Assembly (NCBI GenBank): GCA_963930645.1
Contig: CAWVNO010002544.1
Span: 434,001 to 498,000, forward strand
Direction of reading: 5' to 3'
DNA length: 64,000 nucleotides
Source: Salticus scenicus
Taxonomy: Eukaryota > Arthropoda > Arachnida > Araneae > Salticidae
Part shown: positions 9,976 to 22,269 of the stretch, piece by piece
Layout: each line of letters starts with the position of its first letter
Numbering within the stretch: the stretch's first letter is position 1
Program-made: the position numbers and the translations under genes
Notes under the pieces: generated by a model
What the model saw: the letters and a program-made list of their open reading frames with translations, nothing else
Told to the model about the DNA's origin: nothing
The model's database searches: none

Positions 9976-11475
9976 ATGGCGCCCCAGTCAAACTCCCCGC
10001 CTGACGCTGTCTATCGTCTTGCGATGGCTGCTGTCGTCTTGCGATAGATGCTGTCGTCTTGCGATGGATGCTATCGTCTTGCGATGGCTGCTGTCGTCTT
10101 GCGATGGCTGCTGTCGTCTTGCGATGGCTGCTGTCGTCTTGCGATGGATGCTATCGTCTTGCGATGGCTGCTGAGCACGACTTTACGGAAAGAGCCGTTT
10201 CCCTAATTATACAGGCAATTATGGCGCCCCAGTCAAACTCCCCACCTGACGCTGTCTATCGTCTTGCGATGGATGCTATCGTCTTGCGATGGCTGCTGAG
10301 CACGACCTTACGGAAAGAGCCGTTTCCCTAATTATATAGGCAATTATGGCGCCCCAGTCAAACTCCCCGCCTGACGCTGTCTATCGTCTTGCGATCGCTG
10401 CTGTCGTCTTGCGATGGCTGCTGTCGTCTTGCGATGGCTGCTGAGCACGACCTTACGGAAAGAGCCGTTTCCCTAATTATATAGGAAATTATGGCGCCCC
10501 AGTCAAACTCCCCGCCTGACGCTGTCTATCGTCTTGCGATGGCTGCTGTCGTCTTGCGATGGCTGCTGTCGTCTTGCGATGGATGCTATCATCTTGCGAT
10601 GGATGCTATCGTCTTGCGATGGCTGCTGAGAACGACCTTACGGAAAGAGCCGTTTCCCTAATTATATAGGAAATTATGGCGCCCCAGTCAAACTCCCCGC
10701 GTGACGCTGTCTATCGTCTTGCGATGGCTGCTGTCGTCTTGTGATGGCTGCTGTCGTCTTGCGATGGCTGCTGTCGTCTTGCGATGGATGCTGTCGTCTT
10801 GCGATGGATGCTATCGTCTTGCGATGGCTGCTGAGCACGACCTTAGGGAAAGAGCCGTTTCCCTAATTATATAGGAAATTATGGCGCCCCAGTCAAACTC
10901 CCCGCCTGACGCTGTCTATCGTCTTGCGATGGCTGCTGTCGTCTTGTGATAGATGCTGTCGTCTTGCGATGGATGCTATCGTCTTGCGATGGCTGCTGTC
11001 GTCTTGCGATGGCTGCTGTCGTCTTGCGATGGCTGCTGTCGTGTTGCGATGGATGCTATCGTCTTGCGATGGCTGCTGAGCACGACTTTACGGAAAGAGC
11101 CGTTTCCCTAATTATACAGGCAATTATGGCGCCCCAGTCAAACTCCCCACCTGACGCTGTCTATCGTCTTGCGATGGATGCTATCGTCTTGCGATGGCTG
11201 CTGAGCACGACCTTACGGAAAGAGCCGTTTCCCTAATTATATAGGCAATTATGGCGCCCCAGTCAAACTCCCCGCCTGACGCTGTCTATCGTCTTGCGAT
11301 CGCTGCTGTCGTCTTGCGATGGCTGCTGTCGTCTTGCGATGGCTGCTGTCGTCTTGCGATGGATGCTGTCGTCTTGAGATGGATGCTGTCGTCTTGCGAT
11401 GGATGCTATCGGCTTGCGATGGCTGCTGAGCACGACCTTACGGAAAGAGCCGTTTCCCTAATTATATAGGAAATT
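9976..11475 (+). repeat. Region of short monomers
   Basis: Eight monomers of 245, 125, 145, 185, 205, 245, 125 and 225 bp. The 125-bp forms (10221-10345, 11126-11250) hold only two 20-mers, the minimum seen in the window. They carry CTCCCCACC in the rRNA-like part rather than CTCCCCGCC, which restores one base of the rRNA match. The 245- then 125-bp order occurs twice at a 905-bp interval (9976 and 10881), so this is a small local duplication. Both 245-bp monomers contain the GATAGATG subunit typical of the fifth monomer of the 2.95-kb HOR. Confidence 0.88.
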
Positions 11476-12225
11476 ATGGCGCCCCAGTCAAACTCCCCGC
11501 CTGACGCTGTCTATCGTCTTGCGATGGCTGCTGTCGTCTTGCGATGGCTGCTGTCGTCTTGCGATGGCGGCTGTCGTCTTGCGATGGCTGCTGTCGTCTT
11601 GCGATGGCTGCTGTCGTCTTGCAATGGCTGCTGTCGTCTTGCGATGGCTGCTGTCGTCTTGCAATGGCTGCTGTCGTCTTGCGATGGCTACTGTCGTCTT
11701 GCGATGGCTGCTGTCGTTTTGCGATGGATGCTGTCGTCTTGCGATGGATGCTATCGTCTTGCGATGGATGCTATCGTTTTGCGATACCTGCTGAACACGA
11801 CCTTACGGAAAGAGCCGTTTCCCTAATTATATAGGAAATTATGGCGCCCCAGTCAAACTCCCCGCCTGACGCTGTCTATCATCTTGCGATGGCTGCTGTC
11901 GTCTTGCGATGGCTGCTGTCGTCTTGCGATGGCGGATGTCGTCTTGCGATGGATGCTGTCGTCTTGCGATGGATGCTGTGGTCTTGCGATGGCTGCTATC
12001 GTCTTGCGATGGCTGCTGTCGTCTTGCGATGGCTGCTGTCGTCTTGCGATGGCTGCTGTCGTCTTGCGATGGCTGCTGTCGTCTTGCGATGGATGCTGTC
12101 GTCTTGCGATGGATGCTGTCGTCTTGCGATGGATGCTGTCGTCTTGCGATGGATGCTATCGTCTTGCGATGGCTGCTGAGCACGACCTTACGGAAAGAGC
12201 CGTTTCCCTAATTATATAGGAAATT
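11476..12225 (+). repeat. Two expanded monomers with 14 and 15 subunits
   Basis: Monomers of 365 bp (11476-11840) and 385 bp (11841-12225) carry the longest 20-mer arrays of the window. The first contains two TTGCAATGG subunits 60 bp apart and ends with the GCGATACCTGCTGAACACG terminal unit. The second holds GGCGGATG and TGTGGTC, the marks of the last HOR monomer, plus extra GGCTGCTG units. Both look like products of fusion or expansion of normal 7- to 9-unit arrays. The pair is repeated at 13536-14265 (offset 2,060 bp), where the second has 14 units instead of 15. Confidence 0.9.
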
Positions 12226-13535
12226 ATGGCGCCCCAGTCAAACTCCCCGCCTGACGCTGTCTATCGTCTTGCGATGGCTGCTGTCGTCTTGCGATGGCTG
12301 CTATCGTCTTGCGATGGCGGCTGTCGTCTTGCGATGGATGCTGTCGTCTTGCGATGGATGCTGTCGTCTTGCGATGGATGCTATCGTCTTGCGATGGCTG
12401 CTGAGCACGACCTAACGGAAAGAGCCGTTTCCCTAATTATATAGGAAATTATGGCGCCCCAGTCAAACTCCCCGCCTGACGCTGTCTATCGTCTTGCGAT
12501 GGCTGCTGTCGTCTTGCAATGGCTGGTGTCGTCTTGCGATGGCTACTGTCGTCTTGCGATGGATGCTGTCGTCTTGCGATGGAAGCTTTCGTCTTGCGAT
12601 GGATGCTATCGTCTTGCGATGGCTGCAGAGCACGACCTTACGGAAAGAGCCGTTTCCCTAATTATATAGGAAATTATGGCGCCCCAGTCAAACTCCCCGC
12701 CTGACGCTGTCTATCGTCTTGCGATGGCTGCTGTCGTCTTGCGATGGATGCTGTCGTCTTGCGATGGATGCTATCGTCTTGCGATGGCTGCTGTCGTCTT
12801 GCGATGGCTGCTGTCGTCTTGCGATGGCTGCTGTCGTCTTGCGATGGATGCTGTCGTCTTGCGATGGATGCTATCGTTTTGCGATACCTGCTGAACACGA
12901 CCTTACGGAAAGAGCCGTTTCCCTTATTATATAGGAAATTATGGCGCCCCAGTCAAACTCCCCGCCTGACGCTGTCTATCGTCTTGCGATGGCTGCTGTC
13001 GTCTTGCGATGGCTGCTGTCGTCTTGCGATGGCTGCTGTCGTCTTGCGATGGATGCTGTCGTCTTGCGATGGATGCTGTCGTCTTGCGATGGATGCTATC
13101 GTCTTGCGATGGCTGCTGAGCACGACTTTACGGAAAGAGCCGTTTCCCTAATTATACAGGCAATTATGGCGCCCCAGTCAAACTCCCCACCTGACGCTGT
13201 CTATCGTCTTGCGATGGATGCTATCGCCTTGCGATGGCTGCTGAGCACGACCTTACGGAAAGAGCCGTTTCCCTAATTATATAGGCAATTATGGCGCCCC
13301 AGTCAAACTCCCCGCCTGACGCTGTCTATCGTCTTGCGATCGCTGCTGTCGTCTTGCGATGGCTGCTGTCGTCTTGCGATGGCTGCTGTCGTCTTGCGAT
13401 GGCTGCTGTCGTCTTGCGATGGATGCTGTCGTCTTGAGATGGATGCTGTCGTCTTGCGATGGATGCTATCGGCTTGCGATGGCTGCTGAGCACGACCTTA
13501 CGGAAAGAGCCGTTTCCCTAATTATATAGGAAATT
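12226..13535 (+). repeat. HOR-derived segment between the two expanded pairs
   Basis: Monomers of 225, 225, 265, 225, 125 and 245 bp. The first three reproduce the opening of the 2.95-kb HOR (GGCGGCTG, then AAGCTT with CTGCAG, then GCGATACCTG), with one extra 20-mer in the third. The segment then switches to a TATACAGGCAATT spacer, a 125-bp dwarf monomer (13166-13290) and a GCGATCGC monomer, as at 11126-11475. It is a splice of the HOR start with the short-monomer region. Confidence 0.87.
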
Positions 13536-14265
13536 ATGGCGCCCCAGTCAAACTCCCCGCCTGACGCTGTCTATCGTCTTGCGATGGCTGCTGTCGTCTT
13601 GCGATGGCTGCTGTCGTCTTGCGATGGCGGCTGTCGTCTTGCGATGGCTGCTGTCGTCTTGCGATGGCTGCTGTCGTCTTGCAATGGCTGCTGTCGTCTT
13701 GCGATGGCTGCTGTCGTCTTGCAATGGCTGCTGTCGTCTTGCGATGGCTACTGTCGTCTTGCGATGGCTGCTGTCGTTTTGCGATGGATGCTGTCGTCTT
13801 GCGATGGATGCTATCGTCTTGCGATGGATGCTATCGTTTTGCGATACCTGCTGAACACGACCTTACGGAAAGAGCCGTTTCCCTAATTATATAGGAAATT
13901 ATGGCGCCCCAGTCAAACTCCCCGCCTGACGCTGTCTATCATCTTGCGATGGCTGCTGTCGTCTTGCGATGGCTGCTGTCGTCTTGCGATGGCGGATGTC
14001 GTCTTGCGATGGATGCTGTCGTCTTGCGATGGATGCTGTGGTCTTGCGATGGATGCTATCGTCTTGCGATGGCTGCTGTCGTCTTGCGATGGCTGCTGTC
14101 GTCTTGCGATGGCTGCTGTCGTCTTGCGATGGCTGCTGTCGTCTTGCGATGGATGCTGTCGTCTTGCGATGGATGCTGTCGTCTTGCGATGGATGCTATC
14201 GTCTTGCGATGGCTGCTGAGCACGACCATACGGAAAGAGCCGTTTCCCTAATTATAAAGGAAATT
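13536..14265 (+). repeat. Second pair of expanded monomers (14 subunits each)
   Basis: Two monomers of 365 bp copy 11476-12225. The second (13901-14265) is one 20-mer shorter and ends in the spacer variants GACCATACGG and TATAAAGG, also found at the left window edge. Because TATAAAGG removes the usual TAG, the longest open frame of the window (13969-14484, 171 codons) runs across this boundary. It is a by-product of stop-free repeats, not a gene. Confidence 0.9.
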
Positions 14266-17250
14266 ATGGCGCCCCAGTCAAACTCCCCGCCTGACGCTGT
14301 CTATCGTCTTGCGATGGCTGCTGTCGTCTTGCGATGGCTGCTGTCGTCTTGCGATGGCGGCTGTCGTCTTGCGATGGATGCTGTCGTCTTGCGATGGATG
14401 CTGTCGTCTTGCGATGGATGCTATCGTCTTGCGATGGCTGCTGAGCACGACCTAACGGAAAGAGCCGTTTCCCTAATTATATAGGAAATTATGGCGCCCC
14501 AGTCAAACTCCCCGCCTGACGCTGTCTATCGTCTTGCGATGGCTGCTGTCGTCTTGCAATGGCTGCTGTCGTCTTGCGATGGCTACTGTCGTCTTGCGAT
14601 GGATGCTGTCGTCTTGCGATGGAAGCTTTCGTCTTGCGATGGATGCTATCGTCTTGCGATGGCTGCAGAGCACGACCTTACGGAAAGAGCCGTTTCCCTA
14701 ATTATATAGGAAATTATGGCGCCCCAGTCAAACTCCCCGCCTGACGCTGTCTATCGTCTTGCGATGGCTGCTGTCGTCTTGCGATGGATGCTGTCGTCTT
14801 GCGATGGATGCTATCGTCTTGCGATGGCTGCTGTCGTCTTGCGATGGCTGCTGTCGTCTTGCGATGGATGCTGTCGTCTTGCGATGGATGCTATCGTTTT
14901 GCGATACCTGCTGAACACGACCTTACGGAAAGAGCCGTTTCCCTTATTATATAGGAAATTATGGCGCCCCAGTCAAACTCCCCGCCTGACGCTGTCTATC
15001 GTCTTGCGATGGCTGCTGTCGTCTTGCGATGGCTGCTGTCGTCTTGCGATGGCTGCTGTCGTCTTGCGATGGATGCTGTCGTCTTGCGATGGATGCTATC
15101 GTCTTGCGATGGCTGCTGAGCACGACCTTAGGGAAAGAGCCGTTTCCCTAATTATATAGGAAATTATGGCGCCCCAGTCAAACTCCCCGCCTGACGCTGT
15201 CTATCGTCTTGCGATGGCTGCTGTCGTCTTGCGATAGATGCTGTCGTCTTGCGATGGATGCTATCGTCTTGCGATGGCTGCTGTCGTCTTGCGATGGCTG
15301 CTGTCGTCTTGCGATGGCTGCTGTCGTCTTGCGATGGATGCTATCGTCTTGCGATGGCTGCTGAGCACGACTTTACGGAAAGAGCCGTTTCCCTAATTAT
15401 ACAGGCAATTATGGCGCCCCAGTCAAACTCCCCGCCTGACGCTGTCTATCGTCTTGCGATCGCTGCTGTCGTCTTGCGATGGCTGCTGTCGTCTTGCGAT
15501 GGCTGCTGTCGTCTTGCGATGGCTGCTGTCGTCTTGCGATGGCTGCTGTCGTCTTGCGATGGCTGCTGTCGTCTTGCGATGGATGCTGTCGTCTTGCGAT
15601 GAATGCTGTCGTCTTGCGATGGCTGCTGAGCACGACCTTACGGAAAGAGCCGTTTCCCTAATTATATAGGAAATTATGGCGCCCCAGTCAAACTCCCCGC
15701 CTGACGCTGTCTATCGTCTTGCGATGGCTGCTGTCGTCTTGCGATGGCTGCTGTCGTCTTGCGATGGCGGCTGTCGTCTTGCGATGGATGCTGTCGTCTT
15801 GCGATGGATGCTGTCGTCTTGCAATGGATGCTATCGTCTTGCGATGGCTGCTGAGCACGACCTAACGGAAAGAGCCGTTTCCCTAATTATATAGGAAATT
15901 ATGGCGCCCCAGTCAAACTCCCCGCCTGACGCTGTCTATCGTCTTGCGATGGCTGCTGTCGTCTTGCAATGGCTGCTGTCGTCTTGCGATGGCTACTGTC
16001 GTCTTGCGATGGATGCTGTCGTCTTGCGATGGAAGCTTTCGTCTTGCGATGGATGCTATCGTCTTGCGATGGCTGCTGAGCATGACCTAACGGAAAGAGC
16101 CGTTTCCCTAATTATATAGGAAATTATGGCGCCCCAGTCAAACTCCCCGCCTGACGCTGTCTATCGTCTTGCGATGGCTGCTGTCGTCTTGCAATGGCTG
16201 CTGTCGTCTTGCGATGGCTACTGTCGTCTTGCGATGGATGCTGTCGTCTTGCGATGGATGCTATCGTCTTGCGATGGATGCTATCGTCTTGCGATGGCCG
16301 CTGAGCACGACCTTACGGAAAGAGCCGTTTCCCTAATTATATAGGAAATTATGGCGCCCCAGTCAAACTCCCCGCCTGACGCTGTCTATCGTCTTGCGGT
16401 GGCTGCTGTCGTCTTGCGATGGCTGCTGTCGTCTTGCGATGGCTGCTGTCGTTTTGCGATGGATGCTGTCGTCTTGCGATGGATGCTTTCGTCTTGCGAT
16501 GGATGCTATCGTCTTGCGATGGCTGCTGAGCACGACCTTACGGAAAGAGCCGTTTCCCTAATTATATAGGAATTTATGGCGCCCCAGTCAAACTCCCCGC
16601 CTGACGCTGTCTATCGTCTTGCGATGGCTGCTGTCGTCTTGCGATGGATGCTGGCGTCTTGCGATGGATGCTATCGTCTTGCGATGGATGCTATCGTCTT
16701 GCGATGGCTGCTGAGCACGACCTTACGGAAAGAGCCGTTTCCCTAATTATATAGGAAATTATGGCGCCCCAGTCAAACTCCCCGCCTGACGCTGTCTATC
16801 GTCTTGCGGTGGCTGCTGTCGTCTTGCGATGGCTGCTGTCGTCTTGCGATGGCTGCTGTCGTTTTGCGATGGATGCTGTCGTCTTGCGATGGATGCTTTC
16901 GTCTTGCGATGGATGCTATCGTCTTGCGATGGCTGCTGAGCACGACCTTACGGAAAGAGCCGTTTCCCTAATTATATAGGAAATTATGGCGCCCCAGTCA
17001 AACTCCCCGCCTGACGCTGTCTATCGTCTTGCGATGGCTGCTGTCGTCTTGCGATGGCTGCTGTCGTCTTGCGATGGCGGATGTCGTCTTGCGATGGATG
17101 CTGTCGTCTTGCGATGGATGCTGTGGTCTTGCGATGGATGCTATCGTCTTGCGATGGCTGCTGTGGTCTTGCGATGGATGCTATCGTCTTGCGATGGCTG
17201 CTGAGCACGACCTTACGGAAAGAGCCGTTTCCCTAATTATATAGGAAATT
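14266..17250 (+). repeat. 2.95-kb higher-order repeat, copy A4 (13 monomers)
   Basis: Thirteen monomers totalling 2,985 bp. The first six match A1 at a constant offset of 14,058 bp, including the GATGAATGCTG subunit near 15599 that A2 and A3 lack. From 16126 onward it matches A2 at a constant offset of 11,133 bp. The monomer between (15901-16125) combines AAGCTT with the AGCATGACCTAACGG spacer, a pairing not seen in A1-A3, so it probably contains an exchange point. Confidence 0.92.
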
Positions 17251-20200
17251 ATGGCGCCCCAGTCAAACTCCCCGCCTGACGCTGTCTATCGTCTTGCGAT
17301 GGCTGCTGTCGTCTTGCGATGGCTGCTGTCGTCTTGCGATGGCGGCTGTCGTCTTGCGATGGATGCTGTCGTCTTGCGATGGATGCTGTCGTCTTGCGAT
17401 GGATGCTATCGTCTTGCGATGGCTGCTGAGCACGACCTAACGGAAAGAGCCGTTTCCCTAATTATATAGGAAATTATGGCGCCCCAGTCAAACTCCCCGC
17501 CTGACGCTGTCTATCGTCTTGCGATGGCTGCTGTCGTCTTGCAATGGCTGCTGTCGTCTTGCGATGGCTACTGTCGTCTTGCGATGGATGCTGTCGTCTT
17601 GCGATGGAAGCTTTCGTCTTGCGATGGATGCTATCGTCTTGCGATGGCTGCAGAGCACGACCTTACGGAAAGAGCCGTTTCCCTAATTATATAGGAAATT
17701 ATGGCGCCCCAGTCAAACTCCCCGCCTGACGCTGTCTATCGTCTTGCGATGGCTGCTGTCGTCTTGCGATGGATGCTGTCGTCTTGCGATGGATGCTATC
17801 GTCTTGCGATGGCTGCTGTCGTCTTGCGATGGCTGCTGTCGTCTTGCGATGGATGCTGTCGTCTTGCGATGGATGCTATCGTTTTGCGATACCTGCTGAA
17901 CACGACCTTACGGAAAGAGCCGTTTCCCTTATTATATAGGAAATTATGGCGCCCCAGTCAAACTCCCCGCCTGACGCTGTCTATCGTCTTGCGATGGCTG
18001 CTGTCGTCTTGCGATGGCTGCTGTCGTCTTGCGATGGCTGCTGTCGTCTTGCGATGGATGCTGTCGTCTTGCGATGGATGCTATCGTCTTGCGATGGCTG
18101 CTGAGCACGACCTTAGGGAAAGAGCCGTTTCCCTAATTATATAGGAAATTATGGCGCCCCAGTCAATCTCCCCGCCTGACGCTGTCTATCGTCTTGCGAT
18201 GGCTGCTGTCGTCTTGCGATAGATGCTGTCGTCTTGCGATGGATGCTATCGTCTTGCGATGGCTGCTGTCGTCTTGCGATGGCTGCTGTCGTCTTGCGAT
18301 GGCTGCTGTCGTCTTGCGATGGATGCTATCGTCTTGCGATGGCTGCTGAGCACGACTTTACGGAAAGAGCCGTTTCCCTAATTATACAGGCAATTATGGC
18401 GCCCCAGTCAAACTCCCCGCCTGACGCTGTCTATCGTCTTGCGATCGCTGCTGTCGTCTTGCGATGGCTGCTGTCGTCTTGCGATGGCTGCTGTCGTCTT
18501 GCGATGGCTGCTGTCGTCTTGCGATGGCTGCTGTCGTCTTGCGATGGATGCTGTCGTCTTGCGATGGATGCTGTCGTCTTGCGATGGATGCTATCGTCTT
18601 GCGATGGCTGCTGAGCACGACCTTACGGAAAGAGCCGTTTCCCTAATTATATAGGAAATTATGGCGCCCCAGTCAAACTCCCCGCCTGACGCTGTCTATC
18701 GTCTTGCGATGGCTGCTGTCGTCTTGCGATGGCTGCTGTCGTCTTGCGATGGCGGCTGTCGTCTTGCGATGGATGCTGTCGTCTTGCGATGGATGCTGTC
18801 GTCTTGCAATGGATGCTATCGTCTTGCGATGGCTGCTGAGCACGACCTAACGGAAAGAGCCGTTTCCTTAATTATATAGGAAATTATGGCGCCCCAGTCA
18901 AACTCCCCGCCTGACGCTGTCTATCGTCTTGCGATGGCTGCTGTCGTCTTGCAATGGCTGCTGTCGTCTTGCGATGGCAACTGTCGTCTTGCGATGGATG
19001 CTGTCGTCTTGCGATGGAAGCTTTCGTCTTGCGATGGATGCTATCGTCTTGCGATGGCTGCTGAGCACGACCTTACGGAAAGAGCAGTTTCCCTAATTAT
19101 ATAGGAAATTATGGCGCCCCAGTCAAACTCCCCGCCTGACGCTGTCTATCGTCTTGCGATGGCTGCTGTCGTCTTGCAATGGCTGCTGTCGTCTTGCGAT
19201 GGCTACTGTCGTCTTGCGATGGATGCTGTCGTCTTGCGATGGATGCTATCGTCTTGCGATGGATGCTATCGTCTTGCGATGGCTGCTGAGCACGACCTTA
19301 CGGAAAGAGCCGTTTCCCTAATTATATAGGAAATTATGGCGCCCCAGTCAAACTCCCCGCCTGACGCTGTCTATCGTCTTGCGGTGGCTGCTGTCGTCTT
19401 GCGATGGCTGCTGTCGTCTTGCGATGGCTGCTGTCGTTTTGCGATGGATGCTGTCGTCTTGCGATGGATGCTTTCGTCTTGCGATGGATGCTATCGTCTT
19501 GCGATGGCTGCTGAGCACGACCTTACGGAAAGAGCCGTTTCCCTAATTATATAGGAAATTATGGCGCCCCAGTCAAACTCACCGCCTGACGCTGTCTATC
19601 GTCTTGCGATGGCTGCTGTCGTCTTGCGATGGATGCTGGCGTCTTGCGATGGATGCTATCGTCTTGCGATGGATGCTATCGTCTTGCGATGGCTGCTGAG
19701 CACGACCTTATGGAAAGAGCCGTTTCCTTAATTATATAGGCAATTATGGCGCCCCAGTCAAACTCCCCGCCTGACGCTGTCTATCGTCTTGCGATGGCTG
19801 CTGTCGTCTTGCGATGGCTGCTGTCCTCTTGCGATGGCTGCTGTCGTCTTGCGATGGCTGCTGAGCACGACCTTACGTAAAGAGCCGTTTCCCTAATTAT
19901 ATAGGAAATTATGGCGCCCCAGTCAAACTCCCCGCCTGACCCTGTCTTGCGATGGATGCGGTCGTCTTGCGATGGCTGCTGTCGTCTTGCGATGGATGCT
20001 GGCGTCTTGCGATGGATGCTATCGTCTTGCGATGGATGCTATCGTCTTGCGATGGCTGCTGAGCACGACCTTATGGAAAGAGCCGTTTCCCTAATTATAT
20101 AGGCAATTATGGCGCCCCAGTCAAACTCCCCGCCTGACGCTGTCTATCGTCTTGCGATGGCTGCTGTTGTCTTGCGATGGCTGCTGTCGTCTTGCGATGG

Positions 20201-20923
20201 CTGCTGTCGTCTTGCGATGGCTGCTGTCGTCTTGCGATGGATGCTGTCGTCTTGCGATGGATGCTTTCGTCTTGCGATGGATGCTATCGTCTTGCGATGG
20301 CTGCTGAGCACGACCTTACGGAAAGAGCCGTTTCCCTAATTATATAGGAAATTATGGCTCCCCAGTCAAACTCCCCGCCTGACGCTGTCTATCGTCTTGC
20401 GATGGCTGCTGTCATCTTGCGATTGCTGCTGTCGTCTTGCGATGGATGCTGTCGTCTTGCGATGGATGCTGTCGTCTTGCGATGGATGCTATCGTCTTGC
20501 GATGGCTGCTGAGCACGACCTTATGGAAAGAGCCGTTCCCTAAGTATATAGGAAATTATGGCGCCCCAGTCAAACTCCCCGCCTGACGCTGTCTATCGTC
20601 TTGCGATGGCTGCTGTCGTCTTGCGATGGCTGCTGTCGTCTTGCGATGGATGCTATCGTCTTGCGATGGCTGCTGAGCACGACCTTACGGAAAGAGCCGT
20701 TTCCCTATTTATATAGGAAATTATGGCGCCCCAGTCAAACTCCCCGCCTGACGCTATCGAATTTCGATGGCTGCTGTCGTCTTACGATGGCTGCTGTCGT
20801 CTTGCGATGGATGCTGTCGTCTTGCGATGGCTGCTGTCGTCTTGCGAGGGATGCTGTCGTCTTGCGATGGCTGCTGAGCACGACCTTACGGAAAGAGCCG
20901 TTTCCCTAATTATATAGGAAATT
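17251..20923 (+). repeat. Copy A5 plus atypical tail, duplicate of 6118-9790
   Basis: Every monomer boundary from 17251 to 20923 equals that of 6118-9790 plus 11,133 bp, including the 198-, 204- and 201-bp atypical monomers. Only scattered base changes were noticed: for example GAGCAGTTT near 19084 against GAGCCGTTT in the other copy, and TATCGTCTTGCG near 20145 against TATCGTATTGCG near 9012. The duplication as a whole begins at 16126 (against 4993). This is a recent segmental copy of about 4.8 kb. Confidence 0.93.
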
Positions 20924-22269
20924 AAGACGCCCCAGTCAAACTCCCCGCCTGACGCTGTCTATCGTCTAGCGATGGCTGCTGTCGTCTTGCGATGGCTGCT
21001 GTCGTCTTGCGATGGATGTTGTCGTCTTGCGATGGATGCTGTCGTCTTGCGATGGCTGCTGTCGTCTTGCGATGGATGTTGTCGTCTTGCGATGGATGCT
21101 ATCGTCTTGCGATGGCTGCTGAGCACGACCTTACGGAAAGAGCCGTTTCCCTATTTATATAGGAAATTATGGCGCCCCAGTCAAACTCCCCGCCTGACGC
21201 TATCGAATTTCGATGGCTGCTGTCGTCTTACGATGGCTGCTGTCGTCTTGCGATGGATGCTGTCGTCTTGCGATGGCTGCTGTCGTCTTGCGATGGATGC
21301 TGTCGTCTTGCGATGGCTGCTGAGCACGACCTTACGGAAAGAGCCGTTTCCCTAATAATATAGGAAATTATGGCGCCCCAGTCAAACTCCCCGCCTGACG
21401 CTGTCTATCGTCTTGCGATGGCTGCTGTCGTCTTGCGATGGCTGCTGTCGTCTTGCGATGGCTACTGTCGTCTTGCGATGGATGCTGTCGTCTTGCGATG
21501 GAAGCTTTCGTCTTGCGATGGATGCTATCGTCTTGCGATAGCTGCTGAGCACGACCTTACGGAAAGAGCCGCTTCCCTAATTATATAGGCAATTATGGCG
21601 CCCCAGTCAAACTCCCCGCCTGACGCTGTCTATCGTCTTGCGATGGCTGCTGTCGTCTTGCGACGGCTGCTGTCGTCTTGCGATGGCTGCTGTCGTCTTG
21701 CGATGGCTGCTGTCGTCTTGCGATGGATGCTGTCGTCTTGCGATGGATGCTGTCGTCTTGCGATGGATGCTGTCGTCTTTCGATGGATGCTATCGTCTTG
21801 CGATGGCTGCTGAGCACGACCTTACGGAAAGAGCCGTTTCCCTAATTATATAGGAAATTATAACGCCCCAGTCAAACTCCCCGCCTGACGCTGTGTATCG
21901 TCTTGCGATGACTGCTGTCGTCTTGCGATGGCTGCTGTCGTCTTGCGATGGCTGCTGTCGTCTTGCGATATATGCTGTCGTCTTGCGATGGATGCTATCG
22001 TCTTGCGATGGATGCTATCGTTTTGCGATGGCTGCTGAGCACGACCTTACTGATGGAGCCGTTTCCCTAATTATATAGGAAATTATGGCGCCCCAGTCAA
22101 ACTCCCCGCCTGACGCTGTCTATCGTCTTGCGATGGCTGCTGTCGTCTTGCGATGGATGCTGTCGTCTTGCGATGGATGCTATCGTCTTGCGATGGATGC
22201 TATCGTCTTGCGATGGCTGCGGAGCACGACCTTACGGAAAGAGCCGTTTCCCTAATTATGTAGGCAATT
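20924..22269 (+). repeat. Transition segment with degenerate anchors
   Basis: Monomers of 245, 201, 225, 265, 225 and 185 bp. Two spacers have lost the ATGGCGCC landmark: TTAAGACGCCCC near 20922 and TTATAACGCCCC near 21858. The 201-bp monomer at 21169 repeats the one at 20723. The run 21370-22269 (AAGCTT with GATAGCTGCTG; TCTTTCGATGG; TGTGTATCG with GATGACTG; then a 185-bp monomer) has the same order as 62131-63010, so this block and the right-hand HOR share ancestry although 40 kb apart. Confidence 0.85.

Noticed and set aside
11839..12183. Minus-strand open frame of 114 codons rich in S, H, R, K, T and Q
   Set aside because: It is the reverse reading of the same stop-free 20-mers across an expanded array. 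Its length follows subunit number only.
13969..14484. Longest plus-strand open frame (171 codons), and about 72-codon frames starting at many ATGGCGCC sites (peptides beginning MAPQSNSPPDAV)
   Set aside because: The 20-mer lacks stops in all frames, so open frames appear by default. Array length varies by single 20-mers, which shifts frame, and only 7-unit arrays and other n = 1 mod 3 arrays keep it. No selection for coding is visible and nothing resembles a known protein.
20924..22269. Transposon insertion at the family transition
   Set aside because: All sequence there is still made of 20-mers and spacers. I see no terminal repeats, target duplication or foreign DNA.
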